A stretch of DNA of 14,509 bases from Clostridia bacterium (GTDB lineage Bacteria; Bacillota; Clostridia; Oscillospirales; CAG-272). Location of the stretch: NCBI GenBank assembly GCA_024408015.1, contig JAKSVJ010000007.1, positions 1-14,509 on the forward strand. Reading direction: 5' to 3'. Under the pieces are notes generated by a model that had not been told where the DNA came from, searched no databases, and saw nothing but the letters and a program-made list of their open reading frames with translations. The position numbers and the translations under genes were made by a program. This document shows positions 7,501 to 14,509 of this stretch, in pieces (position 1 is the stretch's first letter; every line of letters begins with the position of its first letter).

Positions 7501-10155
7501 AATTTTTGATTGGAATTTTGCATATCCTTCTTGAGTTACGCCATACATTGGAAGCCATACCATGTCTGCAAGGCACAATACCATAAATTCTTCGTTTTCA
7601 CCATTAACCATAAAATATGTTTGAGGCAAACACTCTCTTAACAAATCTGCTGCTTCTTTATTTAACATAAGATCACACATCTTTGTATATTCAGAATATG
7701 GATGTGAAACGTCTTTAGAAAGCTTATAGTCATATGTGTATGTTCCTTCGCTAACTTCGAATTCATCTTTGTCACTTAGTGGCAAAGATACAATTGCAGT
7801 TGTGCCATGTGGAACTGTGATTTCCATATGAATATTGTTTCCGTCAAGTTTGTATGAGCATATGTGATCTCCATATGGAGAGGAGTATACCAGATTGCTT
7901 TCTTTAACAAATGATGAAATGCTAGGAGCAATTCTTGCTTTCCTCCAAGCAACATCAATTTGTGACAAGCCACCAACATAAGAATAAATTGCTTCTGCTA
8001 CTGAACCATAAGCGTAATGGTTAAGAGAATTCATGAAGATTCCAGTTATATGTCCAGTTTCATCAACTGAATTCCATCTTTCCCAAATAGTAGTTGCACC
8101 AAGATTAACTTCAAATAACCAGCCTGGGTATTTTTCGTTGAACAATACACGAGCAGCTTCTTCTTCCATTCCAAAATCAAACATGGTTTTAACCATTAAT
8201 GGGCCACCAACAAATCCACATTTGATTCTGTAAAGATCTCTACGAAGTTTATCTTTGAAAAGAGCAATCATCTTATCTTTGTCATCATAAAGACCAAATC
8301 TTAATGCAACAACATAAGAAGCTTGAGTGTCAAGTGCAAGACGTCCCGAAGGTGTGAAGTATTCTTTTTTAATACTTTCTTTGATTTCATATGCTAGTTT
8401 TTCATAGCATTGATAATCTTCTTTACCTAAGATTTTACCCATTTTGGCACATAAGTCAACCACGTAGTAGTAATAAGCAGAACGAATATATGTATCATCA
8501 GTTCCACCACGAAGACTTTGAGTACATATGCCATCTTGAGCTAGCCAGTCGCCAAATGTAAATGGTTGAGAGAGAAGATGGTTGTCGTTTCTTTCTTTAT
8601 CACCACCAATGAGCTTATCGACATATGTTTTAACGCCAAAATAATGCTCATAAAGAAGCTTTTTGTCTCCAAATGAGTTATATACTTCCCACGGAACAAT
8701 AACACCAGCGTCGGCCCATACTGCGCCACCAGGACCAGTGCTTCCCTTAAGAGAAGGCGAGTACATTGGGAAATCCCCATTGTAGTATACTTTTTGATCA
8801 TACAGCAAGTCCAAGACGTATTTTTTATAGAAAGAATAAGCCTCGCTTTGATAGCAAGCAGTTTTTGTGAAAACTTGAGTATCTGCAGTCCAACCCAAAC
8901 GTTCATCTCTTTGTGGGCAGTCTGTCGGCACATCAAGGAAGTTTGAAAGTTGACCATATCGAACGTTCTCACAAAGTCTATTTAGCTTTTCATTGTTAGT
9001 TTTGAATGTAAGTGTTGGCTTAAGGGAAGTTGATATCAAGATAGCTGTGAAATCTTTGGCATCAACAGTAGCATCGCTTTCTACTTTGATATATCTAAAT
9101 CCATAGTAGCAGAACAATGCCTCAACGTTTTTCTCAACACCATCGGATTCATATTCAAATACAGCTTTTGCCGAACGCAAATTATCACGATAGAAACAAC
9201 CATCTTGCAAAATCTCACCATATGAGATTTTTATTTTTTGGCCTTTTTTAAGATTGTTAACAAATGATACGATACCTGAAGCATTTTGGCCAAAATCAAT
9301 TACTGTTTCATTCTTTGGGGTGATTATAAGGGAACCTTTTCTTGTTTCGTAGCATTTAATACCAGCAGTAATATCAGGTATTAATCTAAATGACTTATCT
9401 TTAATGATAGCATTTTCAAATGATAACTCTTTGTTGTCATTTCTAATTTCGCCATCATAAATGCTGGTTTCTAAAACATAACCTTCTGAAACTTTCCAAC
9501 TGTCGTCTGTTATGATTTCAGTCTTTTCTTTTCCATAAAATGAAATTTTTGCATTTAGGCAATAATCGCTACCCCATGTTGAGTCGCCATGTCCATCAAT
9601 GCCGAATCTGCCTTTATACCAACCATCACCAACCCAAACTTCAAGAACATTGTCTTTTTCTTTTAGATTTGTAAGGCTGTATGTTTGAAATCTAACATAA
9701 TCGTCATAATCATTCATTCCTGGTGCAAGATAAACATCACCAATTCTTTCACCATTGAGATAAGCCACATATAGACCAAGAGCTGATATTGTAAGGCTTG
9801 CTTCTGTGTATTCACATGATGCATCGAACACCTTTTTAAAAATTGGGCATTTCTTGTCTGTTACAAGCCAGTTGCCAATTTCTTTTTCTGCTGTTCTAAA
9901 TGCTAATTCTGTACTATCACCAAATTCATTTTCTACTACGACTTTGTATTTTGTGCCGTATTCAAAGGTGTAATCAGGATAAAAACAAATAGAATCATCT
10001 AGTGTTAAAGAATATGTTTTAACATTCTCGTCATTTTGAAAAAGGGAAAGCTTAAATTGCTCTCCCTTGACTGACTTGAACGAAAACATCATGTTTTCGG
10101 GAGATAACCCGATATTAACACCTGTTCTATTAATATTCAAATCATAAATGTTCAT
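7483..10155 (-). CDS. Alpha-L-rhamnosidase, GH78, cytoplasmic
   Basis: The protein has 890 residues, normal for bacterial GH78 multi-domain rhamnosidases, which remove terminal alpha-L-rhamnose from oligosaccharides or plant glycosides by an inverting mechanism. The N-terminus (IYDLNINRTG) and beta-sandwich region with LGLYVAYLNGERIGD (126-140) and VGDGWYKGRFG (175-185) match the family's N-terminal domains. The (alpha/alpha)6 barrel carries the hallmark FLDVPTDCPQRDERLGWTAD (406-425), with E418 as the probable general acid. GATTIWERWNS (686-696) supplies E692 as the likely base. No signal peptide is seen, so the substrate must be imported. A tail of about 70 residues after the usual C-terminal beta domain looks helical. 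GAGG lies 9 bases before the ATG. It starts 3 bases after the GH3 stop and overlaps pgmB by 4 bases, so these three enzymes are expressed together. Confidence 0.95.
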   Translation of the reverse strand: MNIYDLNINRTGVNIGLSPENMMFSFKSVKGEQFKLSLFQNDENVKTYSLTLDDSICFYPDYTFEYGTKYKVVVENEFGDSTELAFRTAEKEIGNWLVTDKKCPIFKKVFDASCEYTEASLTISALGLYVAYLNGERIGDVYLAPGMNDYDDYVRFQTYSLTNLKEKDNVLEVWVGDGWYKGRFGIDGHGDSTWGSDYCLNAKISFYGKEKTEIITDDSWKVSEGYVLETSIYDGEIRNDNKELSFENAIIKDKSFRLIPDITAGIKCYETRKGSLIITPKNETVIDFGQNASGIVSFVNNLKKGQKIKISYGEILQDGCFYRDNLRSAKAVFEYESDGVEKNVEALFCYYGFRYIKVESDATVDAKDFTAILISTSLKPTLTFKTNNEKLNRLCENVRYGQLSNFLDVPTDCPQRDERLGWTADTQVFTKTACYQSEAYSFYKKYVLDLLYDQKVYYNGDFPMYSPSLKGSTGPGGAVWADAGVIVPWEVYNSFGDKKLLYEHYFGVKTYVDKLIGGDKERNDNHLLSQPFTFGDWLAQDGICTQSLRGGTDDTYIRSAYYYYVVDLCAKMGKILGKEDYQCYEKLAYEIKESIKKEYFTPSGRLALDTQASYVVALRFGLYDDKDKMIALFKDKLRRDLYRIKCGFVGGPLMVKTMFDFGMEEEAARVLFNEKYPGWLFEVNLGATTIWERWNSVDETGHITGIFMNSLNHYAYGSVAEAIYSYVGGLSQIDVAWRKARIAPSISSFVKESNLVYSSPYGDHICSYKLDGNNIHMEITVPHGTTAIVSLPLSDKDEFEVSEGTYTYDYKLSKDVSHPYSEYTKMCDLMLNKEAADLLRECLPQTYFMVNGENEEFMVLCLADMVWLPMYGVTQEGYAKFQSKIKEIQA

Positions 10156-10158
10156 TAA

Positions 10159-11856
10159 TTATAACCTCGTGTCCCATTTTCCACAGAATGCATCTACAGG
10201 GGAAACTCCAGTAAATTCACTCTTGCCTAGTAGTTTATCAAGAAGGGAGTCTAAAATTGCATCAGTTCCACCATAAGTGTTGATGTAAGTTTTTACTCTT
10301 GGCATATCAATTAAATGATAAGGGTTTTCTAGTGAAATTGCAATAGTTGGTATTGTGTGCATATATACAGGAACGTCAGCACCCATAGGCTCTGCCCATT
10401 CAATACGAACTATAGTCTGGTTTGACTTTGTTGCCATTGATACAAGGTAAATGATAAGATCATAATTATCTGTCATTTCCTTAACTGGCTTTGCCATTCC
10501 TTCCCAACCACCATCTGGAACAAATACAGTAACGTCAAATCCGTTGTTCTTTAATTTCTCAACGAAGCTGTCGCATGCACCTTGAGCTGCGCCACCCCCG
10601 AATGCACTCTTTCCACCTTCTTTTTTGTATACAAGAACCCTCTTGTATTTCTCTTTGGAGATAGGGAGTACACCTTTTTCTTCTTTCACAAGTGTAATAC
10701 TATTGTCTGCAACTTCACGTTCAATCTTTCTATGTTCAGCGCATCCAACAATTTCCATTGCCTTTTCTTTATTTGGTATATTGCTCTTTTCGTGAAGTTT
10801 TAGTGAAGCTTTAAGAGCAAGGATTCTTGTTACAGCTTCATCAAGACGTTCTTTTGTGATTACTCCGTTTTTAACACCAGCAGTCATAAATGCCATATCT
10901 TCTTCAAGGTTCTTAGTAAATAAGAACATGTCGCAACCAGCAGCAATAGTTAGCGGAACTGCTTTTTCGCGTGGCATAACTGTTCCAATTCCTGCCATTG
11001 TTGAAGAGTCTGTTACAATTAGTCCGTCAAAGCCAAGTTTTTCTCTAAGTAAGCCATTCAAAAGTTCTTTAGCTATAAGGCCAGGAAGAACATCTTCGTC
11101 TTTTAATGTTGGATTAAGAAGTTTTGAATATGCAGGTTGCATTATATGGCCAACCATGACTGTTTTGGCACCAGCATCAATTGATGTCTTGTATGCAACG
11201 CCGTATGTTTTATCCCACTCATCAGTTGACATTGTGTTAACTGATGCTAATAGATGTTGGTCGCGTTCATCGACACCGTCTCCAGGGAAGTGTTTGATGG
11301 ATGCAGCGATACCATACTTTTGAACTTCTTCAACATATGCTTTGCCAAATTCGGCTACAGTTTTTGGGTTTGAACCAAAAGTACGAGTGTTTGTAATAGG
11401 ATTACGGAAATTATAGTCTATATCAATAATTGGAGCAAATGACCAGTTGATACCTAGAGCTGATGCTTCTTCTCCAATTATGCTTCCAAGTTCAGTTGCG
11501 TAGTGTGCATCATTTGTAGCAGCTATTCCCATTTCGCAACCAACTCTTGTACCAGTATAGCAAGCCTGGTTAAGACCAGCTTCAAGATTAGCGGAGATGA
11601 GCATAGGAATTTTTGCGTTTGTTTGGAGTCTTGTTACTGTATTGCAAAGTTCGTCAAGACTCATTGTTCTAGTCATTACACCGCCGACTTTTAGGATACC
11701 AGCAAGGTATTTAAGATAATTTTCGTCATCAGTGTAAGTAATGAGACAGAAAAGTTGTGCAATTTTTTCTTCTTCTGTCATTGAGTTTAGGGTAGTGTTT
11801 ACCCAATTTATATCACTATCATTAAGATAGAATGGTTTCGATTTTAAGTCAAGCAT
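10159..11856 (-). CDS. GH3 beta-glycosidase with NagZ-like Asp/His acid/base pair
   Basis: The protein has 565 residues with a two-domain GH3 layout. A TIM barrel (to about residue 350) is followed by a shorter alpha/beta domain (about 380-545). The nucleophile is D283 in VTDSS. KHFPGDGVDERDQH (188-201) has the same spacing as KHFPGHGxxxxDSH of NagZ, so D199/H201 are the likely acid/base pair, unlike the Glu acid/base in the C-terminal domain of plain GH3 beta-glucosidases. The closest guess is a beta-N-acetylhexosaminidase or beta-glucosidase of this subgroup. Phosphorolysis has been reported, and debated, for a related enzyme. There is no signal peptide. The start has AGGA 7 bases upstream of the ATG, and the gene begins 3 bases after the permease stop. 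The substrate is uncertain: in this rhamnosidase operon a beta-glucosyl or beta-GlcNAc unit exposed by GH78 is plausible. Confidence 0.9.
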   Translation of the reverse strand: MLDLKSKPFYLNDSDINWVNTTLNSMTEEEKIAQLFCLITYTDDENYLKYLAGILKVGGVMTRTMSLDELCNTVTRLQTNAKIPMLISANLEAGLNQACYTGTRVGCEMGIAATNDAHYATELGSIIGEEASALGINWSFAPIIDIDYNFRNPITNTRTFGSNPKTVAEFGKAYVEEVQKYGIAASIKHFPGDGVDERDQHLLASVNTMSTDEWDKTYGVAYKTSIDAGAKTVMVGHIMQPAYSKLLNPTLKDEDVLPGLIAKELLNGLLREKLGFDGLIVTDSSTMAGIGTVMPREKAVPLTIAAGCDMFLFTKNLEEDMAFMTAGVKNGVITKERLDEAVTRILALKASLKLHEKSNIPNKEKAMEIVGCAEHRKIEREVADNSITLVKEEKGVLPISKEKYKRVLVYKKEGGKSAFGGGAAQGACDSFVEKLKNNGFDVTVFVPDGGWEGMAKPVKEMTDNYDLIIYLVSMATKSNQTIVRIEWAEPMGADVPVYMHTIPTIAISLENPYHLIDMPRVKTYINTYGGTDAILDSLLDKLLGKSEFTGVSPVDAFCGKWDTRL

Positions 11857-11859
11857 GTA

Positions 11860-12888
11860 TTAATCCTGAGTTTTTTTAGTAAAAAGTTTTTTAAAGAATT
11901 TCAAAGTTACTATGTCTTTAACCGTCTGTTCATTATTCAAATATATTAAGAATGCTACGAGAAGAACAGCGCCGATAATTGACTGTGTTGATGATTTTAA
12001 TTGAAGAGCAGAGTAACTCATTGCAAAGAAAGTCATTGTTATTGCTGCTAGCAAATATCCCAATTTGTCGTTGGAATATCTACCAATAAATCCACCAATG
12101 AACATTGGGAGAAAGGCTGTGAACATTATGCCAATTGAACCGAAGTTAAGTACGCCAACCTGTATATTACCAACATATGTGTATGATAAAAAGCCAACGA
12201 TACTCATTAGAGTTCCGGAAAAAGCATAACAAGCAATAGCATTACCTATTTCTTTGATACCTGTGTTTACAGATACTTTTTGACCAGCTTTTAAAGCATT
12301 ATAGTCAAATCCAAATTTAGTGTGATCAAAAATAAATATTGTAATGGCAAGAACAACGATTATGATTCCGATAAGCCAGAATATATTCATAGTGATGCCA
12401 CTAACATCTGTTTTTCCAAAGAAACTTACATTACTACCACCAGTGATAGCAAATGCAAGACCTTCATACATTAGCGCTACGCCGAGAGATGTAATGATAG
12501 GTGGAAGTTTTAGTAAAACATACAATGCGCCTGATACGATTCCCAAAATGGTACCGAATACAATGGATAATATAAGCATTGTAAGAGCATTGCCGTTTGA
12601 TGATATAACGATTTGAGCACTTATTACATTAGATAGAATTGAGATAGAGCCTATAGAGAAATCGAATCTACCAGAATTCAAGTTGATTGCTAAAGCGATG
12701 GTTGTCAGCATAACTGTTGCTACACCACGCACAAATATCGTCAAACTTTGATCGTTAGGGAACATACTAACTCCATTCGAGGTACATATAATCCACAATA
12801 CAAGTCCAACAACAACCGGAATAATCAAAGTGCCGGTGGTGCGAATCAAAATATTTTTAACTTTATTTTTACTTTCTATGTTATGCAT
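11860..12888 (-). CDS. Sugar ABC transporter permease, RbsC/XylH type
   Basis: From the ATG at 12888 the protein has 342 residues with about nine or ten hydrophobic helices, matching the BPD_transp_2 family of ribose, xylose and galactose importers. NSGRFDFSIGSISILSN (71-87) corresponds to the GIDLSVGS signature, and LKLPPIITSLG (126-136) to the following conserved PPFIxTLG loop. A GTG at 12924 would add 12 residues, but it lies within a hairpin and lacks a ribosome site. The ATG at 12888 has GGGGG 5 bases before it. The permease forms the membrane channel with the partner permease at the right edge and takes substrate from the lipoprotein encoded just upstream. The substrate is unknown, but the glycosidases directly after it point to a glycoside or oligosaccharide rather than a free pentose. 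The last helix is followed by a basic tail (KFFKKLFTKK). Confidence 0.92.
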   Translation of the reverse strand: MHNIESKNKVKNILIRTTGTLIIPVVVGLVLWIICTSNGVSMFPNDQSLTIFVRGVATVMLTTIALAINLNSGRFDFSIGSISILSNVISAQIVISSNGNALTMLILSIVFGTILGIVSGALYVLLKLPPIITSLGVALMYEGLAFAITGGSNVSFFGKTDVSGITMNIFWLIGIIIVVLAITIFIFDHTKFGFDYNALKAGQKVSVNTGIKEIGNAIACYAFSGTLMSIVGFLSYTYVGNIQVGVLNFGSIGIMFTAFLPMFIGGFIGRYSNDKLGYLLAAITMTFFAMSYSALQLKSSTQSIIGAVLLVAFLIYLNNEQTVKDIVTLKFFKKLFTKKTQD

Positions 12889-12932
12889 ATAAACCCCCAA
12901 TTCACAGTAGGGGATTGCCCCCACTGTGAATT
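12889..12932 (-). promoter_or_regulatory. Intergenic RNA hairpin next to the permease ribosome binding site
   Basis: On the minus strand, AATTCACAGTGGGGG (12932-12918), a four-base CAAT loop and CCCCTACTGTGAATT (12913-12899) form a 15-bp stem. It has a single G-U pair at the centre in RNA; on the plus strand this would be an A-C mismatch. The stem ends directly before GGGGG (12898-12894), the apparent ribosome site of the permease. No T tract follows, so it is not a standard terminator. A typical role would be to stabilise the 3' end of the abundant binding-protein message or to lower permease translation. The CCCC arm could instead pair with the ribosome-site GGGGG. Confidence 0.75.
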
Positions 12933-12954
12933 ATTAGATTGAATTTTTTAGATA

Positions 12955-14142
12955 TTAGTTCTTAGGTGTTCTGTCTGTATCAACAAATGTCTTGAATGTA
13001 TCATATGAAATACCTTCACCGATTACTGTATCAAGAAGAACTTTGTTGAAAATTGGAGCTGTTGGAGTGTCAGCACTCTGGAATTTTGCGAACTGTTCTG
13101 CACTTGTAGCTACCCAGTATGTTTGACCGAGTGCAAGAGCTGTGTTGCCTTCGCCTTTGATTCCGTTGCCATTGATAGCATTGAGTGTAGCGGCAAAGAT
13201 AGGGCCGATGCTTGACGCATATTTACCAGCGAGATAACATACTGTGCCATTTGTCATAGCAATAGAATAGTCATCTGTAAATGAGTCGATATCTGCAATT
13301 TTAACGTTTGTGCCTGTAACAGCCTGACCAAATACAGTAAGACCTGTACCAGCGCAGAGAATTACTTCTGGCTGAGCAGCAACTACTGATGAAAGAGTCT
13401 GCTGCCATGTAGCATCACCGAAGTTCCAAAGAGCATGGTAGCCAACCAACTGGTATTTGTCACTTACAAGACCTGCAGGTGTAACTTCACCCATTCCGTA
13501 AAGCATACCAATGATAGCGCCTACATCTGATGTGCCGTTATATGAAGTACCTTCGTCTTCACAAAGAGCTGCGAGCATACCTGCTGTTCTTTGAATGTGC
13601 ATGTCTACTCTGTAACCAACACCAGCACCATAGATTGCGAATTTTGTCATACCCTGAGCAATAGCCCATTTTGCCATGTTGTAACCAGTAACAAATTCAA
13701 CATCAAGTGAAGGGCCGATAGCACCAACATAATACTTGTTGTTCTTAACTGCGTTGTATTCGTCATCTGTAAGAACGCCTGAAGCTACAGCATAGTAAAC
13801 ACCAGCTTTTTCACACTGAGCGATCTGAGCAGGACGGTCAGCTGAAGAAAGAGAAATGATAGCTTTACAACCTGCTGTTACGAAGTTTTCGATTGCGGCT
13901 GTTTCAGCTTCTGCGTCGCTGAGTTCGTTTGAGTACATGAATTCAACGTTGTAGTTGCCTTCGATGTAGTTTTTGTAATAGTTTCTAAATGAAACTGCTT
14001 CTGAACCTGAAGCATCTGCAACGAGCACGCCGATTTTGATTTTTTTAGCGCTTTCGCCACAGCTAACTGCACTTACAGCAACAAATGCTGTGAGCATAAG
14101 AACTGCCATTACAAGGGCAAGAGTTCTAAGAGTTTTTTTCAT
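12955..14142 (-). CDS. Sugar-binding lipoprotein of an ABC importer (periplasmic-binding-protein type I fold)
   Basis: The protein has 395 residues. It starts with a basic stretch and hydrophobic signal (MKKTLRTLALVMAVLMLTAF) ending in a lipobox AVSC, with lipid-anchored C28. The mature part begins with KKIKIGVLVAD and has the alternating strand/helix pattern of Peripla_BP_4/RbsB-like proteins (GCKAIISLSSADRPAQ, PEVILCAGTGLTVFG, AGKYASSIGPIFAATLNA). It is anchored outside the membrane and delivers sugar to the two RbsC-type permeases encoded on either side of it. The start is clear: GGAGG lies 6 bases before the ATG. Base composition is higher in G+C than the glycosidase genes (27 of 60 in 13381-13440 by hand count), as expected for a highly expressed gene. 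The ligand cannot be read from the sequence. Confidence 0.93.
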   Translation of the reverse strand: MKKTLRTLALVMAVLMLTAFVAVSAVSCGESAKKIKIGVLVADASGSEAVSFRNYYKNYIEGNYNVEFMYSNELSDAEAETAAIENFVTAGCKAIISLSSADRPAQIAQCEKAGVYYAVASGVLTDDEYNAVKNNKYYVGAIGPSLDVEFVTGYNMAKWAIAQGMTKFAIYGAGVGYRVDMHIQRTAGMLAALCEDEGTSYNGTSDVGAIIGMLYGMGEVTPAGLVSDKYQLVGYHALWNFGDATWQQTLSSVVAAQPEVILCAGTGLTVFGQAVTGTNVKIADIDSFTDDYSIAMTNGTVCYLAGKYASSIGPIFAATLNAINGNGIKGEGNTALALGQTYWVATSAEQFAKFQSADTPTAPIFNKVLLDTVIGEGISYDTFKTFVDTDRTPKN

Positions 14143-14180
14143 GGTTTTCCTCCGAAAAAATTTATTTATTTTTTTATTTT
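14143..14180 (-). promoter_or_regulatory. A-rich leader with strong ribosome binding site for the binding protein
   Basis: This is the 38-base gap between the upstream permease stop and the binding-protein ATG. On the minus strand it is nearly pure A/T, then GGAGG (14153-14149) and a 6-base spacer to the ATG. The unstructured A-rich tract plus the near-perfect Shine-Dalgarno should give strong translation of the binding protein compared with the permeases. There is no hairpin, so I do not call it a terminator. Confidence 0.65.
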
Positions 14181-14509
14181 TTATCTAGGTAAGTTAGCGC
14201 TACGGTAGTTGATAGAAGCCACATAAACCATAGCTAAGAAGAATATAGCACGAATAATTTGTGAGATACCGCTAGCACCCGGTAGAGCTGCAAGAAGCAA
14301 CAAAAGGATTTGATCTAGGGTTTTAATTGAGAATGAACCAATAATAGCTGCATATATCTTTGATTTTGGACCACCAGAAATAGGCATTCCACCAAATACA
14401 ATAGCAATGAAGATATTCATACCGATGTCTCCGGCTGTATTTGAAGAAATAGTACCAGCTCTTATGATAGTTAAGAATCCACCAAGACCGATTCCGATAC
14501 CTGCCATGA
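14181..14509 (-). CDS. Sugar ABC transporter permease, RbsC type, C-terminal part only
   Basis: The frame is open to the right edge. Visible are about 109 residues that match the C-terminal third of BPD_transp_2 permeases: MAGIGIGLGGFL, then MNIFIAIVFGGMPISGG (the equivalent of the FxAVVLGGxSLxGG motif), AAIIGSF, and a final long hydrophobic helix ending in ASINYRSANLPR. The internal methionine at 14507 is not the start. With the second permease at 11860-12888 it likely forms a heteromeric channel. The TAA stop at 14183-14181 is 38 bases before the binding-protein start, so all belong to one operon. An ATPase gene of the RbsA/MglA type is expected further right, beyond the window. Confidence 0.88.
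   Translation of the reverse strand, partial: MAGIGIGLGGFLTIIRAGTISSNTAGDIGMNIFIAIVFGGMPISGGPKSKIYAAIIGSFSIKTLDQILLLLLAALPGASGISQIIRAIFFLAMVYVASINYRSANLPR

Noticed and set aside
8541..8972. 143-codon open frame on the minus strand
   Set aside because: It lies wholly inside the rhamnosidase gene in another frame, across the catalytic-domain coding region, and has no recognisable protein features.
10856..11323. 155-codon open frame on the plus strand
   Set aside because: It is antisense to the conserved GH3 catalytic region, is Ser/Pro-rich in a way typical of reverse-strand artefacts, and has no ribosome site that I can support.
12889..12924. GTG start giving a permease 12 residues longer
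   Set aside because: It lies inside the hairpin arm with no ribosome site, and the added residues (MGAIPYCELGVY) come from the hairpin sequence. The ATG at 12888 has GGGGG 5 bases upstream.
14155..14183. A/T-only tract as a terminator or origin-like element
   Set aside because: There is no hairpin stem and no repeated box. It is simply the A-rich leader before the binding-protein ribosome site.

Overview
The window looks like chromosomal DNA from a low-GC Firmicute, most likely an anaerobic gut-type Clostridia member. The signs are AT-rich sequence with standard stop codons, AGGAGG-type ribosome binding sites, a Clostridia-style lipoprotein signal on the binding protein, and an accessory carbohydrate locus built around an ABC importer. 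The genus cannot be fixed from the sequence. I see no rRNA, tRNA, CRISPR array or insertion sequence.

Layout. (a) 2-706, plus strand: the 3' part of an unrecognised membrane-anchored protein, then a bidirectional terminator. (b) 760-2052, minus strand: a seven-helix membrane HD-GYP protein, a likely cyclic-di-GMP phosphodiesterase. It is divergent from the next operon, and each side has a good sigma-A-type promoter in the 219-base gap. (c) 2272-6775, plus strand: an operon of a MATE-family exporter and two tandem paralogous TIM-barrel proteins that look like an uncharacterised glycoside hydrolase family. It ends in a two-step hairpin terminator. (d) 14509 down to 6851, minus strand: a tight operon that enters from the right edge. 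In transcription order it encodes an RbsC-type permease (partial), a sugar-binding lipoprotein, a second RbsC-type permease, a GH3 enzyme with a NagZ-like Asp/His pair, a GH78 alpha-L-rhamnosidase and a beta-phosphoglucomutase. The last four genes are joined by 3-base gaps or a 4-base overlap. The importer's ATPase and the operon promoter must lie beyond the right edge, if they are adjacent.

How the genes may work together (inference). None of the four glycosidase-like proteins shows a signal peptide, so a small rhamnose-containing glycoside would be imported by the ABC system and cut in the cytoplasm. GH78 would release rhamnose and GH3 a beta-linked sugar. Beta-phosphoglucomutase would recover beta-glucose 1-phosphate. 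The MATE pump in the convergent operon could expel a non-sugar aglycone. A notable point is that PgmB, which normally depends on an inverting disaccharide phosphorylase, here sits beside a GH3 enzyme of the histidine acid/base type, a type for which phosphorolysis has been reported.

The most interesting items are the paired uncharacterised TIM-barrel proteins, the GH3/PgmB pairing, and a 15-bp RNA hairpin beside an unusual GGGGG ribosome binding site between the binding-protein and permease genes.
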